Assembly: GCF_012273655.1 (NCBI RefSeq)
Contig: NZ_JAAWWP010000008.1
Span: 124,001-188,000 of the forward strand
Direction: 5' to 3'
Origin: Streptomyces physcomitrii
Lineage (GTDB): Bacteria; Actinomycetota; Actinomycetes; Streptomycetales; Streptomycetaceae
DNA: 64,000 bases
The position numbers were made by a program, and so were the translations under genes. The notes beneath the pieces are model-generated. The model did not search any database. It was not told the DNA's origin and saw nothing but the letters and a program-made list of their open reading frames with translations. Shown here piece after piece: positions 16,488 to 25,403 of the stretch; within the stretch, counting starts at the first letter, position 1, and each line of letters begins with the position of its first letter.

Positions 16488-17522
16488 ATGAACCGTACGT
16501 TCCGGACCTTTTGGCGTTCTTCCCCGGGCTCGGGACGGCGAAGCCGTCGCCTTCCCACGCTGCTCCTCACCGGACTCGCCGTATCGGCGCTGGTGGGGCC
16601 CGCGGCCCTCACCGGCTCCGCCGCGGCAAGTGTGCCGCCGCCCGCGGACGGCTGGTCGACGATGTTCAGCGACGACTTCGAGGGGGCCGCGGGCAGCCGC
16701 CTCGACGGCGCCGACTGGCTCTACGACATCGGCACCGGCTATCCCGGCGGCGCGCCCAACTGGGGCACCGGCGAGATCGAGGTCTCGACGGACTCCACTG
16801 ACAACGTTTACCAGGACGGCGAGGGTCACATGGTGATCAAGCCGATCAAGGACTCCGCGGGCAACTGGACCTCGGGCCGGGTGGAGACCCAGCGCACCGA
16901 CTTCGGCGCGCCGGAGGGCGGGCAGATGGAGATGAGCGCCTCCATCAAGCAGCCCAACCCGGAGAAGGCGCTGGGGTATTGGCCGGCCTTCTGGGCGATG
17001 GGCGCCGACGCCCGGCCGGTCGGGGCGACCAACTGGCCCAGCATCGGCGAGCTGGACATCATGGAGGACGTCAACGGCCTCAGCAAGCACTCCACCACCT
17101 TCCACTGCGGTGAGTGGGCCGGGGAGTGCCACGACCCCGACGGCATCAGCAGCGACCTCCAGGCCTGCGACGGCTGCCAGACGGAGTTCCACACCTACTC
17201 CGTCATCGTCGACCGTACGAACGCCGCCGCCGAGCAGCTGCGCTTCTACCTCGACGGCAAGGAGACCTACCGGGTCGACCAGAACCAGGTCTCCGAGGCC
17301 ACCTGGCGGACCGCGGTCGACCACGGCTTCTTCGCCATCTTCGACGTGGCCATCGGCGGCTCCTACCCGAACAAGGTCTGCGGCTGCACCTCCCCGGCCG
17401 CCGACACCTCCTCCGGCGCGGGGATGAGCGTGGACTGGTTCGCCGTCTACAAGACCGACAACGGCGCGACGGCGGGCCCGGCCCCGGCGGTCGCCCACGG
17501 CTCCGCCCACGAGCGCCCGTAG
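16488..17522 (+). CDS. Secreted GH16 family endo-beta-1,3(4)-glucanase
   Basis: A glycoside hydrolase of 344 residues that would cleave beta-1,3 or mixed-link glucans such as fungal wall glucan or laminarin. The catalytic signature ELDIME (about residues 188-193, in IGELDIMEDVNG) is intact, with nucleophile and acid/base Glu and the helper Asp. The signal peptide has an arginine-rich N-region (GRRSRRLPTLLLTGLAVSAL) and cleavage near GSAAA. Aromatic subsites are visible (GYWPAFWAMG, PNWGTGEIE). No carbohydrate-binding module is attached. The ATG at 16488 is preceded by AAGCAGG. Stands alone in orientation between the Cys-rich protein and a convergent hydrolase. Confidence 0.92.
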   Translation: MNRTFRTFWRSSPGSGRRSRRLPTLLLTGLAVSALVGPAALTGSAAASVPPPADGWSTMFSDDFEGAAGSRLDGADWLYDIGTGYPGGAPNWGTGEIEVSTDSTDNVYQDGEGHMVIKPIKDSAGNWTSGRVETQRTDFGAPEGGQMEMSASIKQPNPEKALGYWPAFWAMGADARPVGATNWPSIGELDIMEDVNGLSKHSTTFHCGEWAGECHDPDGISSDLQACDGCQTEFHTYSVIVDRTNAAAEQLRFYLDGKETYRVDQNQVSEATWRTAVDHGFFAIFDVAIGGSYPNKVCGCTSPAADTSSGAGMSVDWFAVYKTDNGATAGPAPAVAHGSAHERP

Positions 17523-17559
17523 AGGTCCTGGGCGTCGTCCGGGATCCGGCTCCTCCGGT

Positions 17560-17641
17560 CCGGATTCCCTCCGGCCTGAGCCGGGTTCCCTCCGGTCCCG
17601 GTCCGGGTTCCCTCCGGCCCCGGTCGGGGGGAACCCGGCTC
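17560..17641. terminator. Repeat-built hairpin between convergent genes
   Basis: Three near-copies of CCGGGTTCCCTCCGG (starting about 17560, 17581 and 17603) are followed by GGGAACCCGGCTC (17629-17641). The last pairs perfectly with GAGCCGGGTTCCC (17578-17590) or, closer, with the third repeat. Likely a shared terminator. Confidence 0.6.
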
Positions 17642-18677
17642 ACGGACGCCGCCCCGCGCCCTCCTTGGTGTCGAGCCTGCCCAGCGGATGGGTGCCCCCT
17701 TCCAGGGCCCGGCGCGCCGCCGTCCAGCCGGAGCTGTCGATGCCGAGGGCGTGGCGGAGGTAGGCCCAGGTGACCTGTTGGAGGAGGGCGAGGCGGGCGG
17801 GGTTCTCGTCGGTGGTCTCCGCGGCCTCGTAGCCGGGGATGCCGCCGAGGGAGTGCTCCGCGCCGTGCAGGGTGAGCAGGCCCTCGGCGCCGGGGCTCAG
17901 ATGGTACGGATCGGCCGTCCACTCCGGTCCGCGCACGCTCAGCGGGGAGTCGTCCCGGTCGCCCGCGACCACCAGGGCGGGGGTGGTCAGATGGGTGAAG
18001 TCCGGGTTCATGAAGGGGAATTGCCCGGCCGCGAAGGGGGTCAGGTCGGTGCCGCCTCGGCCCGCGGTGGCGAGCAGCACCCCCGCCTTGACGCGCGGGT
18101 CGGAGAGGTTCGGCACCTCCTCGGTCCCCGGTTCGCGGACGCGCAGGCCGAGCAGGGTGCCCGCCGTCTGACCGCCGAAGGAGTGCCCGGCCACAGCGAT
18201 ACGGCTCCGGTCGAGACGGCCGGCGAGTCCGGGGACGGCGGCCTCCACTACGTCGAGCCCGTCCAGGATCCGCCTCAGGTCCGCCGACCGCAGACGCCAG
18301 ATCCGGGGGATACGGGGATCGCCCTCGGGCAGGCCCACCGTCCGGGAGTCGAGGTGGGTGGGCTGGATCACCGCGAAGCCCCGGGCGGCCCAGTAGTCGG
18401 TCAGGGGGCCGTAGCCCTCCAGGGACGAGCCGTAGCCGTGGGCGAAGAGCACGATCGGCAGCTCGCCTCCGGTCACCGGCGCGGAGACCCGTACCCGCAG
18501 GTCCTCGCCTCGGTCCGGCGCGGGCAGCACGAGCGGCTTCACGGAGACGACGGGCGTGGGGGCCGGAACGGGAATCCCGGTCGGTGAGAGTGAGGAGGAG
18601 GGGGAGGGGGAGGGAGTGGATGAGGTGGCTGAGGTCGGTGCGGGGTTCTCGGTGGTCGTGGGGTTCTCGGTGGTCAT
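17640..18677 (-). CDS. Alpha/beta hydrolase (PAF-acetylhydrolase / dienelactone hydrolase-like)
   Basis: A 345-residue alpha/beta hydrolase. The nucleophile elbow GHSFGG, an acid-containing segment VVAGDRDDSPL and the histidine in GAEHSLGG give the catalytic triad; the oxyanion lead-in is LFAHGYGSS. It resembles secreted lipase/acetylhydrolase-like proteins of Streptomyces, but there is no clear signal peptide: the first 50 residues are Ser/Thr/Pro-rich. The ATG at 18677 has an AAGGAAG ribosome site. It is divergent from a MerR regulator and shares with it a palindrome at 18741-18763, so MerR control in response to an unknown compound is likely. Confidence 0.85.
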   Translation of the reverse strand: MTTENPTTTENPAPTSATSSTPSPSPSSSLSPTGIPVPAPTPVVSVKPLVLPAPDRGEDLRVRVSAPVTGGELPIVLFAHGYGSSLEGYGPLTDYWAARGFAVIQPTHLDSRTVGLPEGDPRIPRIWRLRSADLRRILDGLDVVEAAVPGLAGRLDRSRIAVAGHSFGGQTAGTLLGLRVREPGTEEVPNLSDPRVKAGVLLATAGRGGTDLTPFAAGQFPFMNPDFTHLTTPALVVAGDRDDSPLSVRGPEWTADPYHLSPGAEGLLTLHGAEHSLGGIPGYEAAETTDENPARLALLQQVTWAYLRHALGIDSSGWTAARRALEGGTHPLGRLDTKEGAGRRP

Positions 18678-18740
18678 GGGGGGACTTCCTTCCGCCGGGC
18701 CACCGGTCGGTCGCGGTGGAGCCCTCACGGATTACGCTAG

Positions 18741-18763
18741 GACCTGACGTCGACGTGAGGGTC
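18741..18763. promoter_or_regulatory. MerR-type operator palindrome
   Basis: Imperfect 23-base dyad: GACC-tg-ACGTC on the left and GACGT-gag-GGTC on the right, 20 bases before the MerR start. Placement and form fit MerR operators, which overlap the promoter of the divergent or own gene. Confidence 0.6.
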
Positions 18764-18783
18764 AAGGGCCGAGGGGAGGCACC

Positions 18784-19206
18784 ATGCGCATCGGTGAACT
18801 GGCCGCCAGGACGGGTGTCAGCGTCCGGGCGCTGCGCTACTACGAGGAGCAGAGCCTGCTCGGCGCGGAACGCAGCGCCGGCGGGCAGCGGCGGTACCCG
18901 GAGAGCGCGGTCGAGCGCATCCGGCTGATCCAGCAGCTCTACGCGGCGGGCCTGTCGAGCAGGACGATCGTCGAGCTCCTGCCCTGCGTCGTCGACGGCA
19001 ACGCCACCCCGGAGCTGCTCGACCGGCTCGCCTCGGAACGGGACCGTATCGACCGACAGATCGCCGACCTGCTCGGCACCCGGGACCGGCTCGACTCCGT
19101 CCTCGGCGGCGCCGCCCGGAACCTGCGTACGGGTCAGCCCTGCCAAGGGCGGGCCGACGCCGCCGGGCTCAGTGGGCGAGCTTCAGACCCGCCACGCAGC
19201 CGATGA
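18784..19206 (+). CDS. MerR-family transcriptional regulator
   Basis: A regulator of 140 residues with the MerR winged helix (MRIGELAARTGVSVRALRYY, EEQSLLG, QRRYPESAVERIRLIQQLYA), followed by a short dimerisation coiled coil (LLDRLASERDRIDRQIADLL). There is no large effector domain; a single Cys in LLPCVVDG is the only obvious candidate sensor residue. It faces away from the alpha/beta hydrolase gene, its likely target. The 3' end overlaps the convergent SMR exporter gene tail-to-tail by about 38 bases, so the last residues are constrained by both. Confidence 0.9.
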   Translation: MRIGELAARTGVSVRALRYYEEQSLLGAERSAGGQRRYPESAVERIRLIQQLYAAGLSSRTIVELLPCVVDGNATPELLDRLASERDRIDRQIADLLGTRDRLDSVLGGAARNLRTGQPCQGRADAAGLSGRASDPPRSR

Positions 19207-19483
19207 TCCCCGCGAGCAGCAGGATCTTCAGCACTCCGGCGGGCTCCCCCTCGAAGAGCATCGCGTACGTGGCGGTGAGGACCGCGCCGATGCCCACCCA
19301 GACCGCGTAGCCGGTTCCCACCGGCAGCGTCCGCAGGGCGTGGGCGAGGCCCGCCATGCTGAGCGCCAGGCCGACGGCGAACACCGCGGTGGGGAGCGGG
19401 CGGCTGAAGTTCCCGGACTTCCCCAGGGCTGTCGCCCAGACCGCTTCGAGCATTCCGGACAGCACCAAGATGACCCACGCCAT
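19169..19483 (-). CDS. sugE: SMR-family exporter, Gdx/SugE subtype (guanidinium)
   Basis: Four-helix membrane transporter of 104 residues. The key glutamate is in GMLEAVWATAL, and the signature LPVGTGYAVWVGIGAV is typical of SugE/Gdx, the guanidinium/proton antiporters, rather than broad drug exporters of the EmrE type. Functions as an antiparallel dimer in the cytoplasmic membrane. The ATG at 19483 follows GAGGAG. The stop overlaps the end of the convergent merR gene. Guanidine riboswitches often precede such genes, but I could not fold a convincing one upstream. Confidence 0.9.
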   Translation of the reverse strand: MAWVILVLSGMLEAVWATALGKSGNFSRPLPTAVFAVGLALSMAGLAHALRTLPVGTGYAVWVGIGAVLTATYAMLFEGEPAGVLKILLLAGIIGCVAGLKLAH

Positions 19484-19701
19484 GACAGCTCCTCGGGCAC
19501 CGTCTTGTCGTGTGCTGGGTACGGCGCGCTCGTCCAGGAGCCGATCGGGGCTCTGCGACCATCCTCGCACGCACCGCCCGGACCGCGCATCGGCACCGGA
19601 CCGTCCCGCCCACTCCCCCTGCAACTCCCCCTGAGTCGCAGGCACTTCGGCTGCGTACGGGGAGATCGGGTCCAGCGGGCGGCTCCATGGGCGGGGGCGG
19701 C

Positions 19702-20589
19702 TCAGGACGTGTGGCCCGGCCCCCCGCAGGAGATGCCCTCGGTCTTCCGGGCCTTCGGCAGCGCGGCCTCGATCCACGCGCGGTCCTCGTCGACCCGGCT
19801 GCCGGTCGACCAGATGTCGGGTGTGGCCGCGCCCCGGGGGATCCCGATGAGCGCGTGGTCGCCGACGCGCAGCCGCGGGGAGGAGTCCACCCCCATCGCG
19901 AACGAGACCCGGGGCTTGCCGCGCTCCGGCTTGTAGTAGCGCTCGGCCGCCAGGACCACCCGCTCCTCCAGGCCGCCCGGGACCGGCGTCACCTCCAGGA
20001 CCGTGCCCTCGACGATCAGTGCGGCGCAGGCGACGTACCCCTCGGGGCTCAGGTCCCCGCCCGCGGATCCCCCGTCCCGGTCCGACGGCCGCTCCGCACC
20101 CGGGGCGCTCGCCTCCGGCTGCCGGGCGCCCGCCGCGTCGTCCGCGCCCTCGCGGTCACCGCCGCCGAGGGTGGTGAGGCCGGCCGCGCCGAGCACCACG
20201 GCGGCCGAGGCGGCGGCCAGCCCGAGGACCAGGCGCCGGGTGCGGCGCCCGGGGGCGTGCGCGCGCGAGGGCGCGGAGAGCTCCCGCCCACCGGCACCGG
20301 CATCCGCACCCGCACCCGCACCCGCACCCGCACCCGCACCCGCACCCGCACCAGGAGACGCACCAGGAGACGGGGACGGTGTGGCCGCCGTGCCCGTCAG
20401 TTCCTCCGCCAGGGTCGCCAGGCCCTCCCGCAGCAGGGCGAGGTCGGCCACCGCCCGCGCGTGCTCGGCCCTGAAGCCCGCGTCGTCCCGGACCTCGGCG
20501 GACAGCGGCTCCCCGAAGAGCGCGGCCCTCAGCGGATCGGCCGCGAAGGCCGCGTCGCCCCCGTGCGCGGGGCTGCCGTTCCCGGTCAT
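19702..20589 (-). CDS. Probable membrane-anchored anti-sigma factor / ECF partner
   Basis: A 295-residue single-pass membrane protein whose start lies one base after the stop of the ECF sigma gene, so co-translation is very likely. The cytoplasmic N-terminal part (about 65 residues, LREGLATLAEELTG) would contact the sigma factor. A Gly-Ala linker encoded by eight copies of a hexamer follows, then one TM helix (RRLVLGLAAASAAVVLGAAG) and an extracellular domain of about 160 residues with YVACAALIVEGTVLEV and a near-C-terminal cysteine (ISCGG). No zinc anti-sigma HxxxCxxC motif is visible, so classical ZAS function is not shown; the call rests on context. Confidence 0.6.
   Translation of the reverse strand: MTGNGSPAHGGDAAFAADPLRAALFGEPLSAEVRDDAGFRAEHARAVADLALLREGLATLAEELTGTAATPSPSPGASPGAGAGAGAGAGAGAGADAGAGGRELSAPSRAHAPGRRTRRLVLGLAAASAAVVLGAAGLTTLGGGDREGADDAAGARQPEASAPGAERPSDRDGGSAGGDLSPEGYVACAALIVEGTVLEVTPVPGGLEERVVLAAERYYKPERGKPRVSFAMGVDSSPRLRVGDHALIGIPRGAATPDIWSTGSRVDEDRAWIEAALPKARKTEGISCGGPGHTS
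20305..20352. repeat. Hexanucleotide tandem repeat (CGCACC) x8
   Basis: Eight exact CGCACC units inside the membrane partner gene, read on the minus strand as Gly-Ala repeats in the linker before the TM helix. The same hexamer recurs six times at 61605-61640 in an unrelated gene. Confidence 0.9.
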
Positions 20590-20590
20590 G

Positions 20591-21112
20591 TCACACCACC
20601 TCGTCCTCGTGCAGTCGTACGCGCAGGGCCCGTACCGCCGCGTGCAGGCGGCTCTTCACGGTGCCCTCGGGCAGGTCCAGCTCCTCGGCGATGCTGCGCA
20701 CCGGCAGGTCGGCGTAGAAGCGCAGGACCACCACCTGGCGCTGGAGGTCGGTGAGCGCGTCGAGGCCGCGGGCGACGGCCAGCGAGAGCAGGCTGCGCTC
20801 GTCGGCGGCGGGCTGCTGCTCCTGACGGAGCGCGGCCAGGCGTTCGCCGAGCCCCTCCTGCCGCCTGCGGGCCCGGTGCCAGTCCATCGCCAGGTGGGAG
20901 GCGACGACCGCGGCCCAGGCCGAGACGTCCCGGGGCGCTTCGAGGCCGCGGGCGGCCCGCTCCAGGAGCCGCAGCCTGACCTGCTGCACCCCGTCGGGCA
21001 CCTCCGACCGCGGGACCCCGCCGAGCACCAGCACGGCCCGTACCCGGTTCTCCTGGGCGGCGTCGAGCGGATCCGCCTCCCGCTCCGCCTCCCGGCCCTT
21101 CCCCCAGCGCAA
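20591..21112 (-). CDS. ECF-family RNA polymerase sigma factor
   Basis: A sigma factor of 173 residues with region 2 (VPDGVQQVRLRLLERAAR, AWAAVVASHLAMDWHRARRR) and region 4.2 (ALTDLQRQVVVLRFYADLP, then SIAEELDLPEGTVKSRLHAA). No ATG or GTG gives a sensible start; TTG at 21112 (reading TTG-CGC-TGG-GGG) with GGGGGAGGGG upstream fits the usual length, so I use it. It is followed at one base by its presumed membrane-bound regulator. It faces away from asd. The signal it responds to is unknown. Confidence 0.87.
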   Translation of the reverse strand: MRWGKGREAEREADPLDAAQENRVRAVLVLGGVPRSEVPDGVQQVRLRLLERAARGLEAPRDVSAWAAVVASHLAMDWHRARRRQEGLGERLAALRQEQQPAADERSLLSLAVARGLDALTDLQRQVVVLRFYADLPVRSIAEELDLPEGTVKSRLHAAVRALRVRLHEDEVV

Positions 21113-21371
21113 TGCGCCACCCCTCCCCCTGCGTGCTTTCCCCCGTGCGTCCCTCCTACGACGCGGCAGGCGGCCGGAACGTTCGCGCAGCGGCCCGGGA
21201 AATTCCGCACGGGGGTGAATCGCAGGAGAACCCCCCGTCGAGCCCGGCGTGCCGAAGGTCACGTGTCCCAGGGACCGGACAATGGATTGGACAAGTCGGC
21301 GCAGGACATACGCATCATGGACACGTACGAAGGCCCAGTTCGCGGGCCCGGGCCGCAGAGAAGGAGTCCCC

Positions 21372-22400
21372 GTGAGGGTCGGAATCGTCGGAGCCACCGG
21401 TCAGGTCGGCACAGTCATGCGCGGGATCCTCCAGGAGCGGGACTTCCCGGTCGAGGAGCTGCGGCTGTTCGCCTCCTCGCGTTCGGCGGGGTCGACGATC
21501 GACTGGAAGGGGCTCCCGGTCACCGTCGAGGACGCGTCCACCGCGGACTACTCGGGGCTGGACATCGTGCTCTTCTCGGCGGGCGGCGCGACCTCGAAGG
21601 CGATCGCCGAGAAGGTCGCCGCCCAGGGCCCGGTCGTGATCGACAACTCCTCGGCCTGGCGCCGCCACCCCGAGGTGCCGCTGGTCGTCTCCGAGGTGAA
21701 CCCGCACGCGGCCGCCGACCGCCCGAAGGGCATCATCGCCAACCCGAACTGCACCACCATGGCCGCGATGCCGGTGCTGCGCCCGCTGCACGCCGAGGCC
21801 GGGCTCGAAGCCCTGGTCGTCGCCACCTACCAGGCGGTCTCCGGTTCCGGTCTCGCCGGTGTCGCCGAGCTGCACGGCCAGGCGCAGAAGGTCACCGCCG
21901 AGGCCGACCGGCTGACCCACGACGGCGAGGCGGTGGAGTTCCCCGAGCCGAACGTCTATCAGCGGCCCATCGCCTTCAACGTCCTGCCGCTCGCGGGCAG
22001 CATCGTCGACGACGGCTCCTTCGAGACCGACGAGGAGCAGAAGCTGCGCCACGAGTCGCGCAAGATCCTGGAGATCCCGGAGCTGAAGGTCTCCGGCACC
22101 TGCGTCCGGGTGCCGGTCTTCTCCGGCCACTCGCTCCAGGTCAACGCCCGCTTCGCCCGGCCGCTGAGCGTCGAGCGCGCCCAGGAGCTGCTCGCGGGCG
22201 CCCCCGGCGTCGCCCTCTGCGAGATCCCGACCCCGCTGGAGGCCGCGGGCAAGGACCCCTCGTACGTCGGCCGTATCCGCGCCGACGAGACGGTCGAGAA
22301 CGGCCTCGCGCTCTTCCTCTCCAACGACAACCTGCGCAAGGGCGCCGCGCTCAACGCGGTGCAGATCGCGGAGCTGGTCGCGGCGGAGCTGAAGGGCTGA
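21372..22400 (+). CDS. asd: Aspartate-semialdehyde dehydrogenase
   Basis: Catalyses NADPH-dependent reduction of L-aspartyl phosphate to aspartate semialdehyde, the branch point towards lysine/diaminopimelate, threonine and methionine. The Rossmann motif GATGQVG is at residues 7-13. The catalytic Cys is near residue 127 (ANPNCTTMAAMP), and the later catalytic His lies in FSGHSLQVNARF. At 342 residues the length is standard. The GTG at 21372 has AAGGAG five bases upstream. lysC is not adjacent here; the flanks are an ECF pair (divergent) and, after a terminator, pepN. Confidence 0.97.
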   Translation: MRVGIVGATGQVGTVMRGILQERDFPVEELRLFASSRSAGSTIDWKGLPVTVEDASTADYSGLDIVLFSAGGATSKAIAEKVAAQGPVVIDNSSAWRRHPEVPLVVSEVNPHAAADRPKGIIANPNCTTMAAMPVLRPLHAEAGLEALVVATYQAVSGSGLAGVAELHGQAQKVTAEADRLTHDGEAVEFPEPNVYQRPIAFNVLPLAGSIVDDGSFETDEEQKLRHESRKILEIPELKVSGTCVRVPVFSGHSLQVNARFARPLSVERAQELLAGAPGVALCEIPTPLEAAGKDPSYVGRIRADETVENGLALFLSNDNLRKGAALNAVQIAELVAAELKG

Positions 22401-22705
22401 GGCCCCGGCTCCCGCGCCTGCCGGGCCGCCACTCCCCGCGCGGGGGTGGCGGCCCGTCGCGTACCGGCCCGGCGGTGCATCGGCCCGTCGGTGTATCGGC
22501 CCCGGGGTGCGTCCCGGACCGGGGCGCAGCGGGTGCCGCGGTGCGTCATGAGTCCCGCCCGTTCGGGTACGCCCCTGTTCACCGGCCCTATGGGGACATC
22601 GTCTTGGAGGGTGTCCGCGTGGAAGGATGGCCGGAACGTCACCTGTGACGGACCCGACCCCGAACGAACGACGCTCTGAAGAAGACGCATCGAGGAGATG
22701 ACCGC
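22401..22705. other. Spacer between asd and pepN
   Basis: Holds the asd terminator (22423-22455), a GC-rich stretch where CATCGGCCC/TATCGGCCC recurs near 22480-22500, and probably the pepN promoter. No gene seen. Confidence 0.5.
22423..22455 (+). terminator. asd terminator hairpin
   Basis: GGGCCGCCAC (22423-22432) pairs with GTGGCGGCCC (22446-22455). The inner CCCC/GGGG extends the stem past a T-G wobble. Confidence 0.85.
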
Positions 22706-25297
22706 GTGCCCGGCACCAATCTGACCCGTGAAGAGGCGCAGCAGCGGGCGAAGCTGCTCACCATTGACTCGTACGAGATCGATCTCGACCTCTCGGGTGC
22801 GCAGGAGGGCGGGACCTACCGGTCGGTGACCACCGTCCGCTTCGACAGTGCCGAAGCCGGGGCCTCCTCCTTCATCGACCTGGTCGCGCCCGCCGTGCAC
22901 GAGGTGGTCCTCAACGGCGCGGCCCTGGACCCCGCCGCGGTCTTCGCCGACTCCCGGATCGCCCTCGCGGATCTGCAGGAGGGCGGCAACGAGCTGCGGG
23001 TGGTCGCCGACTGCGCGTACACCAACACCGGTGAGGGACTGCACCGCTTCGTCGACCCGGTGGACGAACAGGCCTATCTGTACACGCAGTTCGAGGTGCC
23101 GGACGCGCGGCGGGTGTTCGCCTCCTTCGAGCAGCCGGACCTCAAGGCGACCTTCCGGTTCACCGTGCGGGCGCCCGAGGGCTGGACGGTGATCTCCAAC
23201 TCGCCGACCCCCGAACCGGCCGACAACGTCTGGGCGTTCGCGCCGACGCCGCGCATCTCCTCGTACATCACCGCGCTGATCGCCGGGCCCTACCACGCGG
23301 TGCACAGCAGCTACGAGAAGGACGGCCAGTCGGTGCCGCTGGGCCTCTACTGCCGCCCCTCGCTGGCCGAACACCTCGACGCGGAGGCCATCTTCGCGGT
23401 CACCCGGCAGGGCTTCGAGTGGTTCCAGGAGAAGTTCGACTACGCCTACCCCTTCGCCAAGTACGACCAGCTCTTCGTGCCGGAGTTCAACGCGGGCGCG
23501 ATGGAGAACGCGGGCGCGGTGACCATCCGCGACCAGTACGTCTTCCGCTCGAAGGTCACCGACGCCGCCTACGAGGTGCGGGCCGAGACCATCCTGCACG
23601 AGCTGGCGCACATGTGGTTCGGCGACCTGGTCACCATGGAGTGGTGGAACGACCTGTGGCTGAACGAGTCGTTCGCCACCTACACCTCCGTCGCCTGCCA
23701 GGCGCACGCCGCCGGCAGCCGCTGGCCGCACGCCTGGACCACCTTCGCCAACTCGATGAAGACCTGGGCCTACCGGCAGGACCAACTGCCGTCCACGCAC
23801 CCGATCATGGCCGAGATCAACGACCTCGACGACGTCCTGGTCAACTTCGACGGCATCACCTACGCCAAGGGCGCCTCGGTGCTCAAACAGCTCGTCGCCT
23901 ATGTCGGCATGGACGAGTTCTTCAGCGGCGTGCAGGGCTACTTCAAGCGGCACGCCTTCGGCAACACCCGTCTCTCCGACCTGCTCGGCGCCCTGGAGGA
24001 GACCTCGGGCCGGGACCTGGCCACCTGGTCGCAGAAGTGGCTGCAGACCGCGGGCATCAACGTCCTGCGCCCCGAACTCGCCACCGACGAGGAGGGCGTG
24101 CTCACCTCCTTCGCGGTACGGCAGGAGGCCCCCGCGCTGCCCGCCGGCGCCAAGGGCGAGCCGGTGCTCCGCCCGCACCGCATCGCGATCGGCCTCTACG
24201 ACCTCGACGAGGCGAGCGGCAAACTGGTGCGCCGCGAGGGCGAGTCGGGCCGGATCGAGCTGGACGTGGACGGCGAACTCACCGAGGTCCCGCAGCTGGT
24301 GGGCGTCCGCCGCCCCGCGGTGATCCTGCTCAACGACGACGACCTCTCGTACGCGAAGGTCCGCCTCGACGAGGAGTCGCTGCGGGTGGTCACCGCGCAC
24401 CTCGGCGACTTCGCGGACTCCCTGCCGCGCGCGCTGAGCTGGGCCTCCGCCTGGGACATGACCCGCGACGGCGAACTGCCCGCGCGCGCCTACCTCGACC
24501 TGGTGCTCGCCGGGGTGGCCAAGGAGTCCGACATCGGCGTGGTGCAGTCGCTGCACCGCCAGGTCAAGCTCGCCCTGGACCTCTACGCGGACCCCAACTG
24601 GCGGGAGACCGGCCTCGCCCGGTGGACCGAGGCGACCCTCGCGCATCTGCGCGGCGCCGAGGCGGGCAGCGACCACCAGCTCGCCTGGGCCCGCGCCTTC
24701 GCGGCCACCGCCCGCACCCCCGAGCAGCTGGACATCCTGGAGCAGCTCCTCGACGGCACCGACACCGTCGAGGGCCTGGTGGTCGACACCGAGCTGCGCT
24801 GGGCCTTCGTGCAGCGGCTCGCCGCGGTGGGCCGCTTCGACGAGCCGGAGATCACCGCCGAGTACGAGAAGGACCGCACCGCGGCGGGCGAGCGGCACGC
24901 GGCCACGGCCCGTGCCTCCCGGCCCACCGACGAGGCGAAGGCGGAGGCCTGGGCCTCGGTGGTGGAGTCGGACAAGCTCCCCAACGCGGTGCAGGAGGCG
25001 GTCATCGCGGGCTTCGTCCAGACCGACCAGCGCGAGCTGCTCGCCCCGTACACCGAGCGCTTCTTCTCGGTGGTGAAGGACGTCTGGGAGTCGCGTTCGC
25101 ACGAGATGGCCCAGCAGATCGCGATCGGCCTCTACCCGGCGGTCCAGGTCGAGCAGCCCACCCTGGCGGCCACCGACGCCTGGCTGGAGTCCGCCGGGCC
25201 GAACGCGGCGCTGCGGCGGCTGGTCTCGGAGTCCCGCTCGGGCGTGGAACGCGCGCTGCGGGCCCAGGAGGCGGACGCGGCGGCGAGCGCCCGCTGA
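22706..25297 (+). CDS. pepN: Aminopeptidase N, M1 family (complete second copy)
   Basis: Complete 863-residue cytoplasmic zinc aminopeptidase. The substrate-recognition GAMEN motif lies near 264-268 (NAGAMENAG). The zinc site HELAH starts at His298, with the third ligand Glu321 in LNESFATY (18 residues after HExxH). The N-terminal beta domain begins at once and the last 350 residues are the helical ERAP1-C-like domain. The GTG at 22706 is preceded by GAGGAG. The gene at 1-1659 is a diverged paralogue. A strong terminator (25404-25436) follows about 100 bases of repetitive sequence. Confidence 0.97.
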   Translation: MPGTNLTREEAQQRAKLLTIDSYEIDLDLSGAQEGGTYRSVTTVRFDSAEAGASSFIDLVAPAVHEVVLNGAALDPAAVFADSRIALADLQEGGNELRVVADCAYTNTGEGLHRFVDPVDEQAYLYTQFEVPDARRVFASFEQPDLKATFRFTVRAPEGWTVISNSPTPEPADNVWAFAPTPRISSYITALIAGPYHAVHSSYEKDGQSVPLGLYCRPSLAEHLDAEAIFAVTRQGFEWFQEKFDYAYPFAKYDQLFVPEFNAGAMENAGAVTIRDQYVFRSKVTDAAYEVRAETILHELAHMWFGDLVTMEWWNDLWLNESFATYTSVACQAHAAGSRWPHAWTTFANSMKTWAYRQDQLPSTHPIMAEINDLDDVLVNFDGITYAKGASVLKQLVAYVGMDEFFSGVQGYFKRHAFGNTRLSDLLGALEETSGRDLATWSQKWLQTAGINVLRPELATDEEGVLTSFAVRQEAPALPAGAKGEPVLRPHRIAIGLYDLDEASGKLVRREGESGRIELDVDGELTEVPQLVGVRRPAVILLNDDDLSYAKVRLDEESLRVVTAHLGDFADSLPRALSWASAWDMTRDGELPARAYLDLVLAGVAKESDIGVVQSLHRQVKLALDLYADPNWRETGLARWTEATLAHLRGAEAGSDHQLAWARAFAATARTPEQLDILEQLLDGTDTVEGLVVDTELRWAFVQRLAAVGRFDEPEITAEYEKDRTAAGERHAATARASRPTDEAKAEAWASVVESDKLPNAVQEAVIAGFVQTDQRELLAPYTERFFSVVKDVWESRSHEMAQQIAIGLYPAVQVEQPTLAATDAWLESAGPNAALRRLVSESRSGVERALRAQEADAAASAR

Positions 25298-25403
25298 ACG
25301 CATCCGGCCGTGACGGCAGGACGCGGCCATGGCGGCATGGCGTGGCCATGGCGGCAGGACGCGGTGATGTCGGCAGGACGCGGCCGTGACGGTTGAGAGG
25401 TGA

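Noticed and set aside
19484..19690. Possible guanidine riboswitch (ykkC or mini-ykkC) before sugE
   Set aside because: ACGA occurs twice in the leader, but flanking bases do not form the paired stems that hold ACGR loops, and the conserved ykkC core is absent.
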